NCBI GenBank assembly: GCA_017629095.1
Contig: JAGBXW010000057.1
Location: 1-63,738, forward strand
Reading direction: 5' to 3'
DNA from: Treponema sp.
Lineage (GTDB): Bacteria > Spirochaetota > Spirochaetia > Treponematales > Treponemataceae
DNA: 63,738 nt
This document shows positions 7,012 through 14,754 of this stretch, piece by piece. The notes beneath the pieces were generated by a model. It did no database searches, was not told the origin of the DNA, and saw only the letters and a list, made by a program, of their open reading frames with translations. Position numbers and translations under genes: made by a program. Numbering within the stretch: position 1 is the first letter of the stretch; each line of letters opens with the position of its first letter.

Positions 7012-9252
7012 CTATGCCTCCAGTTGCTTTACCAGACCCGCTGCATCCTTGGAGAGTTTGTGCATTTTTGAGACAAATTCAAAGCGAGCCTTGTTCTTGC
7101 CATCCAGACGAATCCGCTCCTTGTTCTCTACAAAGAAGTTCACAAAGTCCTCATCAATCTTTTCAATATCAGAGAAGAGCATTATGTCCCGAAAATGTTC
7201 CAGCGCACAGGTCAGATAGCTGTCAATGAAGTCGCTCTCCAGAATCGCCTTCTTCAGGTTGTAGTTAATAGTCCTTGCCCTTTCCTGAATCATTTCCTGC
7301 ATAACAGGGGGAGCCTCATCCATGGTAACACCCGGAGCAGCAGCAAGTTTGCGAGGATTGTCAGGATCCAAGAGAGCAAGCTCACAATTGTTATAGATGG
7401 CAGGATACACCTGCTGCAAAAAGTCCAGCTTCAAGTCCAGCATCCACTTGAGGGACTTCTCCAGGTTTGGCATGGAATAGTCTGCCTGCTGCAGGTCCTC
7501 CAGCATCTCCTTAAAGGAAGCTTCTCCCTGCAGCTCGCTATCCTTGTAGATAATGAGCCCCTCCCGCAGGGCCTTTGCAACCCGTTCCTTCAGCTGGCCA
7601 AGGCGCTCTCCATACCAGTTATTCAGCTTTCCGTAGCTATCAAGGAGTTTCATCCGAATGCGGTGGCATTCATCTGCCCAGACATAAGTGGGGTGCCCCC
7701 TATCCTTTCCCTTGTTCAGGGCAAAATCCTCCCAGTCCGCATATCCGGACTTGTCAAAGAACATCCTTTCAACACCCTCTTCCAGCTCATTAAAAATCTT
7801 TATAACCTCACACTGGAACTCCTCCTTGCGGTCCTCTCCATTCCAGTCCTTACTAGCCGCCTCCAGAGTTTCACGCACCTTTGACCGCAATTTCGCTGCA
7901 TCATTCATTGCAGAGACAGTACTAGTGGGGAAAGACTTCTTTTCGTTGGTGGCAAGGGCTTCCAGCCTCTCCAGCATGTCGCGCAGTGCGTTGAGCCGGT
8001 CCTTGGGCACACAGGTCTTGCGGAACGCCTCGTCCAACTTAGGCAGGGCGGTGGTCATGCGCTCCAGCACTTTGTGGAACATCTGGTCTGCAGCAGCCTT
8101 ATTCGTTACATCGGTAACAAAGATAATGTCCTGGGAAAAGATGCTGCTGGATTTCACCAGATCTTCCTTGAGTATTTCGCACAACTGCTCACAGCCTACC
8201 TTCTGGTTCACAAGACAGGTGAACAAATTGCTGCGATCCTCACCCTTCACTTCCTTCTGAATTTTCTCCAAGGAGCTGGTAATCTTGGTGAAACTCTGTC
8301 CAAGATATGAGGTCTGGCTAGAATCAGGATGCAACAGTTGAATGGCGTGGTCAATCTCGGAGTCCAGTCCCTGCAGCTGGATTTCATCCACTCCACCCAC
8401 CTCTCCAAAACCGGGGAGGTCCACCAGCTGAATCTTTACTCCATCCAGGCTGGGGAAATGGCAGTGAATCTCAACATTCCGTACAGTAAGGTAAGTGTGG
8501 GGCTCGCTCTCCTCCTTTTCGGGATAGGCCACATACTGGCGTAGGCTAGACATATCGTGGACTGTCTTCTGGCCCTGTCCAATGGAATCCTTGTAACTGT
8601 CGTAATACTTCTGGATTTTCAGCAGTTTAGCCAGCCGAATGTTGATTTCATCCTTTCCTTCCAACTCTGGATCATTGTCATCACATTTTTGGTCAAAGGG
8701 ATATGCCAAAAACTCCTTTATGGAGAAGACATCACTATTTATATTTTTTTTCCGCAAGTATGTAGCAAAACCAGTATGGTCTTTCATTAATGGCTTGATA
8801 CGGTTTTCAATGAAGTCAGTCTCATCGTAAAACTCAATGCGAGCAAAGGGTGTAGCACCAGCCTCCTGATTAAATATTTGTGAGCGAACTGCTGTTACTG
8901 GTGCACCACTGCCAGAAGGAATCTGATTATCAGTCAGACCTGTGAGAGTCTGTAACAGGGTACTTTTTCCCACTCTGGCTCCTCCAGCCACACCAATGTT
9001 GATGGTTTTGCGAGACAACCGTCGCTCAGTTTTCTTATTAGCCTCCAGCAAGTCATCAAGTATCTTGCGATATTGTCCATACTCAGTAAACTTCCCTTTG
9101 AACTCCTGTTCAGGATATTCATCCAGCAAAGATTCAATCTTATTGCAAACACTCCGCAATTCCTCTAGCTTTTCGCCTTCTTCCTGAACCTTTTCCAATA
9201 CCTTCTTACGATTTGCAAGAATTGCATCCACTTCACTTTGGAAATTTCCCAT
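7012..9252 (-). CDS. Dynamin-like large GTPase, first gene of the operon
   Basis: 746 residues with an AGGAGG ribosome site before the ATG. An N-terminal helical region (about 1-80) leads to a GTPase domain. Walker A is GGARVGKST (90-98), a switch-I-like APVTAV has Thr120, and VDLPGFGE (277-284) supplies DxxG. FVTDVTNKA, later in the chain, may be the base-recognition region. The remaining about 400 residues are helical and charged, as in stalks of dynamin-family proteins, with no obvious transmembrane segment. Bacterial dynamin-like proteins remodel membranes, and some act in phage defence. As first gene after the promoter region, it is presumably the most abundantly made component. Family assignment comes from motif order only. 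Confidence 0.75.
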   Translation of the reverse strand: MGNFQSEVDAILANRKKVLEKVQEEGEKLEELRSVCNKIESLLDEYPEQEFKGKFTEYGQYRKILDDLLEANKKTERRLSRKTINIGVAGGARVGKSTLLQTLTGLTDNQIPSGSGAPVTAVRSQIFNQEAGATPFARIEFYDETDFIENRIKPLMKDHTGFATYLRKKNINSDVFSIKEFLAYPFDQKCDDNDPELEGKDEINIRLAKLLKIQKYYDSYKDSIGQGQKTVHDMSSLRQYVAYPEKEESEPHTYLTVRNVEIHCHFPSLDGVKIQLVDLPGFGEVGGVDEIQLQGLDSEIDHAIQLLHPDSSQTSYLGQSFTKITSSLEKIQKEVKGEDRSNLFTCLVNQKVGCEQLCEILKEDLVKSSSIFSQDIIFVTDVTNKAAADQMFHKVLERMTTALPKLDEAFRKTCVPKDRLNALRDMLERLEALATNEKKSFPTSTVSAMNDAAKLRSKVRETLEAASKDWNGEDRKEEFQCEVIKIFNELEEGVERMFFDKSGYADWEDFALNKGKDRGHPTYVWADECHRIRMKLLDSYGKLNNWYGERLGQLKERVAKALREGLIIYKDSELQGEASFKEMLEDLQQADYSMPNLEKSLKWMLDLKLDFLQQVYPAIYNNCELALLDPDNPRKLAAAPGVTMDEAPPVMQEMIQERARTINYNLKKAILESDFIDSYLTCALEHFRDIMLFSDIEKIDEDFVNFFVENKERIRLDGKNKARFEFVSKMHKLSKDAAGLVKQLEA

Positions 9253-9538
9253 CTTTTCCTCCTAAAATCTATCTCTTGGGCCGTGCCCAAAATTTAATTG
9301 CCCATTATACACTACAAGTGGTATCAACTAATGATAGGATAAGAAAATAAATCGATTTTTTTTGCTGCTTCTTGCTGAGTAAGGGATGCTTTGTACGATA
9401 AAATCCCTGCCATAAAACGGATTTTCCTATCCATTTCTAGGATTTTATAGAAATATAAGATATAGTTCAATAACTATTTATCGGAAAAGATAAAAAATAG
9501 ACGGTTATATGTCCTGCAAGATTTATTAAAATTAAGGT
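9253..9538. promoter_or_regulatory. Divergent intergenic region between GTPase operon and XRE gene
   Basis: 286 bp, AT-rich. It holds direct repeat copy 1 (9303-9337) with the minus-strand TATAAT for the operon. On the XRE side is a perfect dyad ATAGTTcaatAACTAT (9462-9477), a possible autoregulatory operator about 60 nt before the XRE start. No other gene seen. Confidence 0.55.
9303..9337. repeat. 35-bp direct repeat copy 1, in the GTPase operon promoter region
   Basis: This segment recurs at 9891-9925 with a single mismatch; weaker similarity continues into the A-rich/T-rich run that follows. It contains the imperfect dyad CACTacaAGTG and a longer CATTA...TAATG dyad. On the minus strand it carries a TATAAT box at 9304-9309, about 52 nt upstream of the dynamin-like start. 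It is a good candidate for promoter plus operator of the operon. Confidence 0.8.
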
Positions 9539-9880
9539 ATGACATCTATAGAAGAAACCATCAGGATCTGTGCCAGAAATGTAAAACGACTACGTACTAG
9601 TCGCCACGTAACCCAAGCCACCGTTGCAGAAAAGGTGGGTATAACAGAGAAATATCTAAGCGACATTGAAACTGGCCGTAAATTCTGTTCCTTAGACACA
9701 CTAGTGGCAATCGCCAACTACCTTGAAGTAGAACCCTATGAACTGCTACTACCAGAGAATAGAGGCATCAACTATGACAGTCACCGTACTCAAGTAATGA
9801 TGGAACAACTCAAGTCCGACTTTACCCGAATGGTAGACACCATCGGCACCTTCCTAGAAGAAGGCAAGCCCTGTAAATAA
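9539..9880 (+). CDS. XRE-family helix-turn-helix regulator
   Basis: 113 residues. The N-terminal HTH spans about residues 10-70: VKRLRTSRHVTQATVAEKVGITEKYLSDIETGRKFCSLDTLVAIANYLEVEPYELL, split here as first helix VKRLRTSRHV, recognition region VGITEKYLSDIETGRK and C-helix LVAIANYLEV. A short tail follows with a possible dimerisation helix. It is transcribed divergently from the GTPase operon and is bracketed by the two 35-bp direct repeats. Both facts suggest that it represses the operon and perhaps itself. XRE repressors are common controllers of defence and prophage modules. AAGG 3 nt before the ATG is only a weak ribosome site. Confidence 0.9.
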   Translation: MTSIEETIRICARNVKRLRTSRHVTQATVAEKVGITEKYLSDIETGRKFCSLDTLVAIANYLEVEPYELLLPENRGINYDSHRTQVMMEQLKSDFTRMVDTIGTFLEEGKPCK

Positions 9881-9890
9881 ACTCTGGCCA

Positions 9891-9925
9891 CATTATACAC
9901 TATAAGTGGTATCAACTAATGATAG
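9891..9925. repeat. 35-bp direct repeat copy 2, just downstream of the XRE gene
   Basis: Matches 9303-9337 at 34 of 35 positions in the same orientation. The embedded minus-strand TATAAT would fire leftward, antisense to the XRE gene. Alternatives are a second operator, an antisense promoter, or duplicated ends left by insertion of the XRE cassette. Confidence 0.75.
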
Positions 9926-9968
9926 TCTGAGAAAAAATGATTTTTTTTAATATGTAAGGTAAAAATAA

Positions 9969-10122
9969 AATCTTTCTAATAGACTGACACAATTATTCTG
10001 ATAAGCTGTCGGAATCTTTCTAATAGGCTATCAAAATCATTCTGATAAGCTATCAGAATCTTTCCAATAGACTGACAGAATCATTCTGATAAGCTAGTAA
10101 AATGATTCCGACAGGCTGTTCT
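9969..10122. repeat. Seven tandem 22-bp palindromic repeats
   Basis: Units start at 9969, 9991, 10013, 10035, 10057, 10079 and 10101, a strict 22-bp period with no spacers. Odd units begin AATCTTTC (the seventh is degenerate) and even units AATTATTC or AATCATTC. Across units 4/5 the dyad ATTCTGATA-AGC-TATCAGAAT is exact apart from one changed flank base. The array ends at the stop codon of the convergent arsC-like gene. No coding frame. Function unknown; possibly protein-binding sites or transcript-end structures. Confidence 0.85.
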
Positions 10123-10481
10123 TACTTCCAGCCTTCCCACACTTGGGGACAATAGCCCAGGGTGGCGTCAGTTTTTCCGTTACGGATGATGGGTTGCTTC
10201 AATAGCATGGGATTGTCTAAAAGCTTTTGTGCCTTGGCACTATCTTCAAGATAGGCGATGGAAGCATAATCCTTGGCGTTTTTGTCTATTAATTCCTCAA
10301 TGGCATCCATTCGGGAACCACAGGCTTTTGCAAGGCAACTGATAACACTGTCTAGCTCTCCCTTGCTTATGCCCTTTTCCTTCAGGTTCACCACTTGCAC
10401 AGGAATTCGTCGCTCAGCAAACCACCGTTCAGCCTTCTTTGTGTCAAAGCTCTTTGAAGTACCAAATATTTGTATTGCCAT
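10122..10481 (-). CDS. ArsC/Spx-family thioredoxin-fold protein lacking the N-terminal Cys
   Basis: 119 residues, the usual length for the ArsC/YffB/Spx family. It has the N-terminal beta-alpha element (IQIFGTSKSFDTKKAERWF), the middle DSVISCLAKA helix and the C-terminal PIIRNGK...LGYCPQVW segment with the cis-Pro-like KQPIIR. The catalytic Cys expected just before FDT is Ser11 (codon AGC), so classical arsenate or thiol reduction through that residue is not possible. Two other Cys pairs remain (SCLAKAC and GYC). It is the last gene of the pepF-tcdA operon, 9 nt after tcdA. Family assignment is good; activity is unknown. Confidence 0.8.
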   Translation of the reverse strand: MAIQIFGTSKSFDTKKAERWFAERRIPVQVVNLKEKGISKGELDSVISCLAKACGSRMDAIEELIDKNAKDYASIAYLEDSAKAQKLLDNPMLLKQPIIRNGKTDATLGYCPQVWEGWK

Positions 10482-10490
10482 AATTTCTCC

Positions 10491-11219
10491 TTAATTTTTT
10501 AAACCTGTCAGCTGCTTTACAATATAAGATGCCATCAAAAGACCTGCAGCAGAAGGCACAAATGAAATGCTGGCGGGTGTCTGACTGGGGATTTCAGCGT
10601 GGGGTAACTCCGTGGAATACACCACAGTGTAACCCGAGGTAATACCTCGTTGCCGCAGTTCTCGCCGCATAACACGAGCAAGAGGACACACGGAGGTTTT
10701 AGAAATGTCTGCAATCCTAAAGCCTGTAGGATCTAGCTTGTTCCCCGTGCCCATGGATGCGATTATGGGAATATTTTTTTCAAAGGCTGCTTCTGCCAGC
10801 AAAAGCTTCCCTGTCACATTATCTATGGCATCGGCAATAAAGTCACAGCCAGAAAAATCTACCTGGTCAGCAGTTTCCTTACCATAAAATAGAGGAAGAC
10901 AGGTAACCTGAGCCTGAGGATTGATGGAACGAATCCGATCTGCAGCCACATCTGTCTTTAGCTGGCCTAAGGTGTGGTAGCTTGCCACCAGCTGCCGATT
11001 GATGTTGCTTTCCACCACTCGATCCTTATCCAGCAGAACAAAGTTTCCTACCCCAGATCGAGCAAGGGCTTCCACCACGTAAGAACCCACACCACCTAAG
11101 CCTGCTACAAAAACCTTACTTTTCCACAATCTTTCCACAGCTTCTTCCCCCACCAGTCGAATAGTACGAGAGTGACGGCCATCAAGAAAGTTTTCCTCCG
11201 TAGCTTTAGCTTCTTCCAC
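10491..11219 (-). CDS. tcdA: tRNA threonylcarbamoyladenosine dehydratase (ThiF/E1-like)
   Basis: 242 residues. The E1/ThiF nucleotide-binding fold is clear. VFVAGLGGVGSYVVEALARSG (about 35-55) is the glycine-rich loop (GLGGVGS). LLDKDRVVESNINRQL supplies the adenylate-binding Asp and Arg, and DAIDNVTGKLLL is the second signature. TcdA uses ATP to cyclise t6A37 to ct6A37 in ANN-decoding tRNAs. The length fits the TcdA (YgdL/CsdL) group. Its start overlaps the pepF end by 14 nt, so the two are translationally coupled. A ThiF/MoeB role is less likely because no sulfur-carrier gene is nearby. Confidence 0.85.
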   Translation of the reverse strand: MEEAKATEENFLDGRHSRTIRLVGEEAVERLWKSKVFVAGLGGVGSYVVEALARSGVGNFVLLDKDRVVESNINRQLVASYHTLGQLKTDVAADRIRSINPQAQVTCLPLFYGKETADQVDFSGCDFIADAIDNVTGKLLLAEAAFEKNIPIIASMGTGNKLDPTGFRIADISKTSVCPLARVMRRELRQRGITSGYTVVYSTELPHAEIPSQTPASISFVPSAAGLLMASYIVKQLTGLKN

Positions 11220-13083
11220 CAGCTACCGCCTTTTCATAAGCCTTAAGTTCTTCTAGCTCTGGCAAAAAGCTTTTAATTCCAGCGGCCCAGAATTCCTTAG
11301 ACTCAATATCAAAGCCCGCACGTCGGCACACTTCTTCGCAAGAATAACTGCCCGTATCCCGAAGGAGCTTTTGATACACCTGAGCAAAGTCCGCACCCTG
11401 CTGCTGGTACTGAGCATGCAAGCCCAGAGCAAAGAGCAAACCAAAGGCATAGGGGAAATTGTAAAAGTCCAAGTCAGGGCTGTAATAATGAGTTTTTACT
11501 GCCCACATATATTCGTGGCGTTCTGCAGAGAGGCCATTCCCATAGGATTTTTCTTGAGCCTGTGCCATCAAACGACAAAAATCTGCTGCAGAAAGTTCCC
11601 CCTTCTCTCGCTGCTGGAAAACAGACTGTTCAAAATAGAATCGGCTTAAAATATCCACCAGCACTTGGCAGCTATCCTGAAGATGGAGCTCCAATAATTG
11701 CAACTTATCAAAGCCCTGGCACCGAGCAATTACATCCTTCATGATAATGTTTTCTGCAAAGATACTGGCAGTTTCAGCCAGAGTCATGGGATAGTGAGTC
11801 AGTTCGTAGTCCAGGCCTGCAATACAATGATGATGATAAGCGTGTCCCAGCTCGTGAGCCAAAGTAGTTACATCAGAAAAGCTTCCAGTAAAATTAGAAA
11901 GCACACGGGAAACACCTTTTGAAGGAAAATCGATACAATAGGCTCCACCAACCTTCCCCTTACGAACCTCTGCATCAATCCAGTTGTGAGCAAAAGCATT
12001 GGCAGCAAAGTCTCCCATATCCTTGGAAAAGCCATAAAATTTTTCTGTGATATAGGAACGAGCCTCATCAAAGGTCCAACCTTCCATCTTTACACTATTT
12101 TCAGCTGAAACAGATGCTTCACCTAAAACTTTTGGCAAGGGAGCAAATAAATCATAGAAAGCACAGCCTTGAGAATCAGTTTCAGATGTAGAGCCAGAAT
12201 CAGATTTTCCAGATTCTGTTTCACCTGCTGCCTGCAATAATCGACCCTTCAGCTGCAAGTATTCCCGCCAGAAGGGCAAGGAATCTTCAATTGCACCAAT
12301 GAGAGCAGCCAAGGTCTTTTTTCCCATGTTGGCAGAAGACAAAGCCCTATCAATGGCCTCATTCCAGCCACGGCGACGATTCAGTGTAACGGTGGCCCCC
12401 TTCAGGTTATTCAAGGCTGCCGCAATAGGAATTTCCACAGACTGCAACAAAGAAATCTCTGTTTCCCAAGCCTTTTTCCGCACCGCTGGATCTGGGCTAT
12501 AAGCTTCATTACGAATCTCGTTAAAGGTTTTTCCCGTGGCTGTATCAGTCAAATTAGAAATCACCTGCTCATGAAGGCGACTCCAGGCTGCCCCACCAGT
12601 TCGGCACAAATCAGCGGCAAGTTTTTCTTCTTCCCCACTCATTCGATGTTTTCCATCTGCAATTACCTGTTCCAGCACATATTGATACTGGCTAAATTGT
12701 GGAAAACTTGTGTAAAATGTGGATAACTCCTGTGTATATTCAGTTAAAATCCCTTGGAAAACAAGAGCTTGAGCATTTGATTGCAAGGCCATTTCTTCTA
12801 GCTTAGAAAGATTATTCAAATAATCGGTGTTGGTGGTATCTGTGGAATAAGATGAATATGCATAGGCATTCAAGCTTTCTTCCAGAGCTCCAATTCTATT
12901 ACTAGCAACAAGATAGTCTGCAAGCCACTGGCCAAAATCTGCCTTACGAGCAGCTTCATCCGCCAATCTTTTGTCTAGGTCGTTCATGCCTTCAGCATAT
13001 TCAACAAGAGCCTGCTGATAATCAGCTCCATCAAAACAAGAAAAAATGCTGGTTAAATCCCAGCGTGGTGGGTTTTTCCTCAT
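11206..13083 (-). CDS. pepF: M3-family oligoendopeptidase F-like zinc peptidase
   Basis: 625 residues, typical for PepF-type M3 peptidases, which cut short peptides in the cytoplasm. The HELGHAYHHH zinc motif (HExxH) lies in the C-terminal half, followed by an ETASIFAENI segment carrying the third ligand Glu. The long helical N-terminal half is characteristic of the M3 fold. A Ser/Gly/Thr-rich insert (GETESGKSDSGSTSETDS) before the catalytic part is probably a flexible loop. No signal peptide. First gene of the pepF-tcdA-arsC-like operon. Confidence 0.88.
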   Translation of the reverse strand: MRKNPPRWDLTSIFSCFDGADYQQALVEYAEGMNDLDKRLADEAARKADFGQWLADYLVASNRIGALEESLNAYAYSSYSTDTTNTDYLNNLSKLEEMALQSNAQALVFQGILTEYTQELSTFYTSFPQFSQYQYVLEQVIADGKHRMSGEEEKLAADLCRTGGAAWSRLHEQVISNLTDTATGKTFNEIRNEAYSPDPAVRKKAWETEISLLQSVEIPIAAALNNLKGATVTLNRRRGWNEAIDRALSSANMGKKTLAALIGAIEDSLPFWREYLQLKGRLLQAAGETESGKSDSGSTSETDSQGCAFYDLFAPLPKVLGEASVSAENSVKMEGWTFDEARSYITEKFYGFSKDMGDFAANAFAHNWIDAEVRKGKVGGAYCIDFPSKGVSRVLSNFTGSFSDVTTLAHELGHAYHHHCIAGLDYELTHYPMTLAETASIFAENIIMKDVIARCQGFDKLQLLELHLQDSCQVLVDILSRFYFEQSVFQQREKGELSAADFCRLMAQAQEKSYGNGLSAERHEYMWAVKTHYYSPDLDFYNFPYAFGLLFALGLHAQYQQQGADFAQVYQKLLRDTGSYSCEEVCRRAGFDIESKEFWAAGIKSFLPELEELKAYEKAVAGGRS

Positions 13084-13155
13084 AAAAAATCTCCTTTTGC
13101 GCCCTTTTTACACAAAGTTTTCCTTACTTTTCCACAACTTTTCAACAAGAAATAA

Positions 13156-13731
13156 TTATTTTACTCGAGTATAGACCAACTCAGTTTGAGTATTACTTCC
13201 ATCTACAGAAAAATATAAACTATCACCTTCAAGCCTCCAAGCAGCAGTTTGAATCTGAGTTCCTGCCTCTGGATTAGAAGCTGCAAATTCTTCAAAAGGA
13301 ATTTCTGTAGAATCATTCAAAGTTACTAATCTATGGTCATACTGAATCACAGATTCTGTAGCAATAAACATTCCTTTTACAGAAATCTTTTGAGAAAAAT
13401 AATCCTTCATGGCTTCTAAAGGTAAGGGAGTCTTATCGGTAGGGTCATTTGGTTCATAAGAAAGGAATTCTATTTTTGTGTCTATGGAAAAAGCTTGATT
13501 ATCTGCAAAAGTAAGTGTTGTAACAGAATTCGATTTTACTGTGCCAGAAACTTCTGCAGGATTATCTGGATTCAATGAGATTTCTGTTTCTACCAGTAAA
13601 CTTTGTTGCCACGCACCTTCTAATTGTTTACAAACCATATCATCATGAACAAGACTAGAAGAAGATGACTTTGTACAACCAAAAAATAAAAGAAAATTAA
13701 AACATGCAATCAAAACAAATATTTTTCTCAT
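13156..13731 (-). CDS. Predicted lipoprotein
   Basis: 191 residues, not recognised. A hydrophobic N-terminus ends in a spirochete-style lipobox (FLLFFGC, Cys about residue 19) and a Ser-rich tether, so it should be lipid-anchored. The rest is beta-rich (QSLLVETEISLN, SVTTLTFADN, AWRLEGDSLYFSVDG) and resembles small lipocalin-type domains only in general character. Its start overlaps the upstream lipoprotein stop by 4 nt (ATGA), indicating an operon. Confidence 0.7.
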   Translation of the reverse strand: MRKIFVLIACFNFLLFFGCTKSSSSSLVHDDMVCKQLEGAWQQSLLVETEISLNPDNPAEVSGTVKSNSVTTLTFADNQAFSIDTKIEFLSYEPNDPTDKTPLPLEAMKDYFSQKISVKGMFIATESVIQYDHRLVTLNDSTEIPFEEFAASNPEAGTQIQTAAWRLEGDSLYFSVDGSNTQTELVYTRVK

Positions 13732-14249
13732 AATACCATTAACCGTAAATTTCTCATTCTTAAGTCAAAATCATCAGATTGAATAAGATCTATTGTTCCA
13801 TCAGGAGCCACAACTTTTATAAAACAGTACTCCTCATTCTTCATCAGCTGGAAAAAATCATCTTTATTCAATGTTAGTGAATACCTTAAATCTATGTATT
13901 TTTTTCCATTAATGTCCTTAAAAAGCAAAGTTCGTTTTTCAGTTCTCACTTCAGTAGACTGATTAGTAAGATGTATCTGAATCTTATCAGCATCTTTAAC
14001 TTGCTCAATAGGCATTGTTACCGTGTAATTTAAAACGGGAGACTGAGAAAGAATGGATCCTCTCACATTTACTGTAATATCTAAATCAATTTGATTAATC
14101 ATAGAATGGGCTGTATCTAGCACAAATGGTCTTAAAAAGAACACTTGGCTTCCATTTCCAGTCACCGCTGTATATACAGGATTTGAACTTGCACAAGAAA
14201 CTAAACTGAAAGGAAAAATACAAAATAATAAAAAAAAGAAATGCTTCAT
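13728..14249 (-). CDS. Predicted lipoprotein
   Basis: 173 residues, not recognised. The signal peptide MKHFFFLLFCIFPFSLVSC ends in an LVSC lipobox (Cys19). The mature part is predicted mainly beta (ILSQSPVLNYTVTMP, KRTLLFKDINGKKYIDLRYSL). Translationally coupled to the lipoprotein gene that follows. Probably envelope-attached; function unknown. Confidence 0.7.
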   Translation of the reverse strand: MKHFFFLLFCIFPFSLVSCASSNPVYTAVTGNGSQVFFLRPFVLDTAHSMINQIDLDITVNVRGSILSQSPVLNYTVTMPIEQVKDADKIQIHLTNQSTEVRTEKRTLLFKDINGKKYIDLRYSLTLNKDDFFQLMKNEEYCFIKVVAPDGTIDLIQSDDFDLRMRNLRLMVL

Positions 14250-14253
14250 AAAT

Positions 14254-14316
14254 AAAAAAAATCCCCCTTTTCATTCAAAGAGAATTTCATAAGTTTCTCT
14301 AGAGAACAAAGGGGGA
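14254..14316 (-). terminator. Rho-independent terminator after the TRL-like gene
   Basis: On the minus strand, a stem of CCCCCTTT (14308-14315 read in reverse) with AAAGGGGG (14263-14270) encloses a smaller TTTCTCT/AGAGAA stem and is followed by a run of eight T residues. It lies between the TRL-like gene and the lipoprotein pair. Confidence 0.8.
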
Positions 14317-14326
14317 AAGTATAGAT

Positions 14327-14608
14327 TTATTCACCAGTAACAACTGTTGAAACTTTAACAACAAAGAAATAATCAGCAACCTTCTCATCTACAGTAGAGA
14401 TAGTAGTAATACCACCATTCTTTGCTGCAGTCTGAATACTCATATCGAGCTTACTTCCAAGAGGAATAAAACCAAATAAGAACGAACCAGTAGCCTCACC
14501 TACTTTAGAACCAACAGGATTACTTGTTGCTGTAACAGGAACAACAGTTGTACATCCAGCCAATACCAATAATGTTGCTAGAACACATGCAGTAACAATT
14601 TTTTTCAT
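14327..14608 (-). CDS. TRL-like small lipoprotein
   Basis: 93 residues. The signal peptide has lipobox LVLAGC (Cys19). The mature part fits the TRL (tRNA-associated locus) family pattern: SKVGEATGSFLFGFIPLGSKLDMSI, written here in parts as KVGEATGSFLFGFIPLG then MSIQTAAKNGGI and ISTVDEK. These are small lipoproteins of unknown function found in several gram-negative groups. It has its own promoter and a strong AGGAGG site. The family call rests on pattern memory. Confidence 0.7.
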   Translation of the reverse strand: MKKIVTACVLATLLVLAGCTTVVPVTATSNPVGSKVGEATGSFLFGFIPLGSKLDMSIQTAAKNGGITTISTVDEKVADYFFVVKVSTVVTGE

Positions 14609-14659
14609 AAAAATTACCTCCTCATAGTATATAATCTAATTCTTATAGATTACTTTTTT

Positions 14660-14689
14660 ATAATACCTTCTTATTTGAATAAATGTCAA
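14660..14689 (-). promoter_or_regulatory. Sigma-70 promoter of the TRL-like gene
   Basis: Minus strand: -35 TTGACA (14684-14689), 18-nt spacer, -10 TATTAT (14660-14665). A leader with AGGAGGT precedes the ATG at 14608. Confidence 0.75.
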
Positions 14690-14754
14690 CTTTTATTTAT
14701 TATAACAGAATCTACTTCTGTATGATTTTATCGATTCTGAAAAAGGAGAAAATA

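Noticed and set aside
1..9252. Prophage or integrative element
   Set aside because: No integrase, structural phage gene, conjugation gene or tRNA attachment site is visible; only the 35-bp repeats hint at mobility.
9969..10122. CRISPR array
   Set aside because: Repeat units are contiguous with no unique spacers, only 22 bp long, and no cas genes are present.
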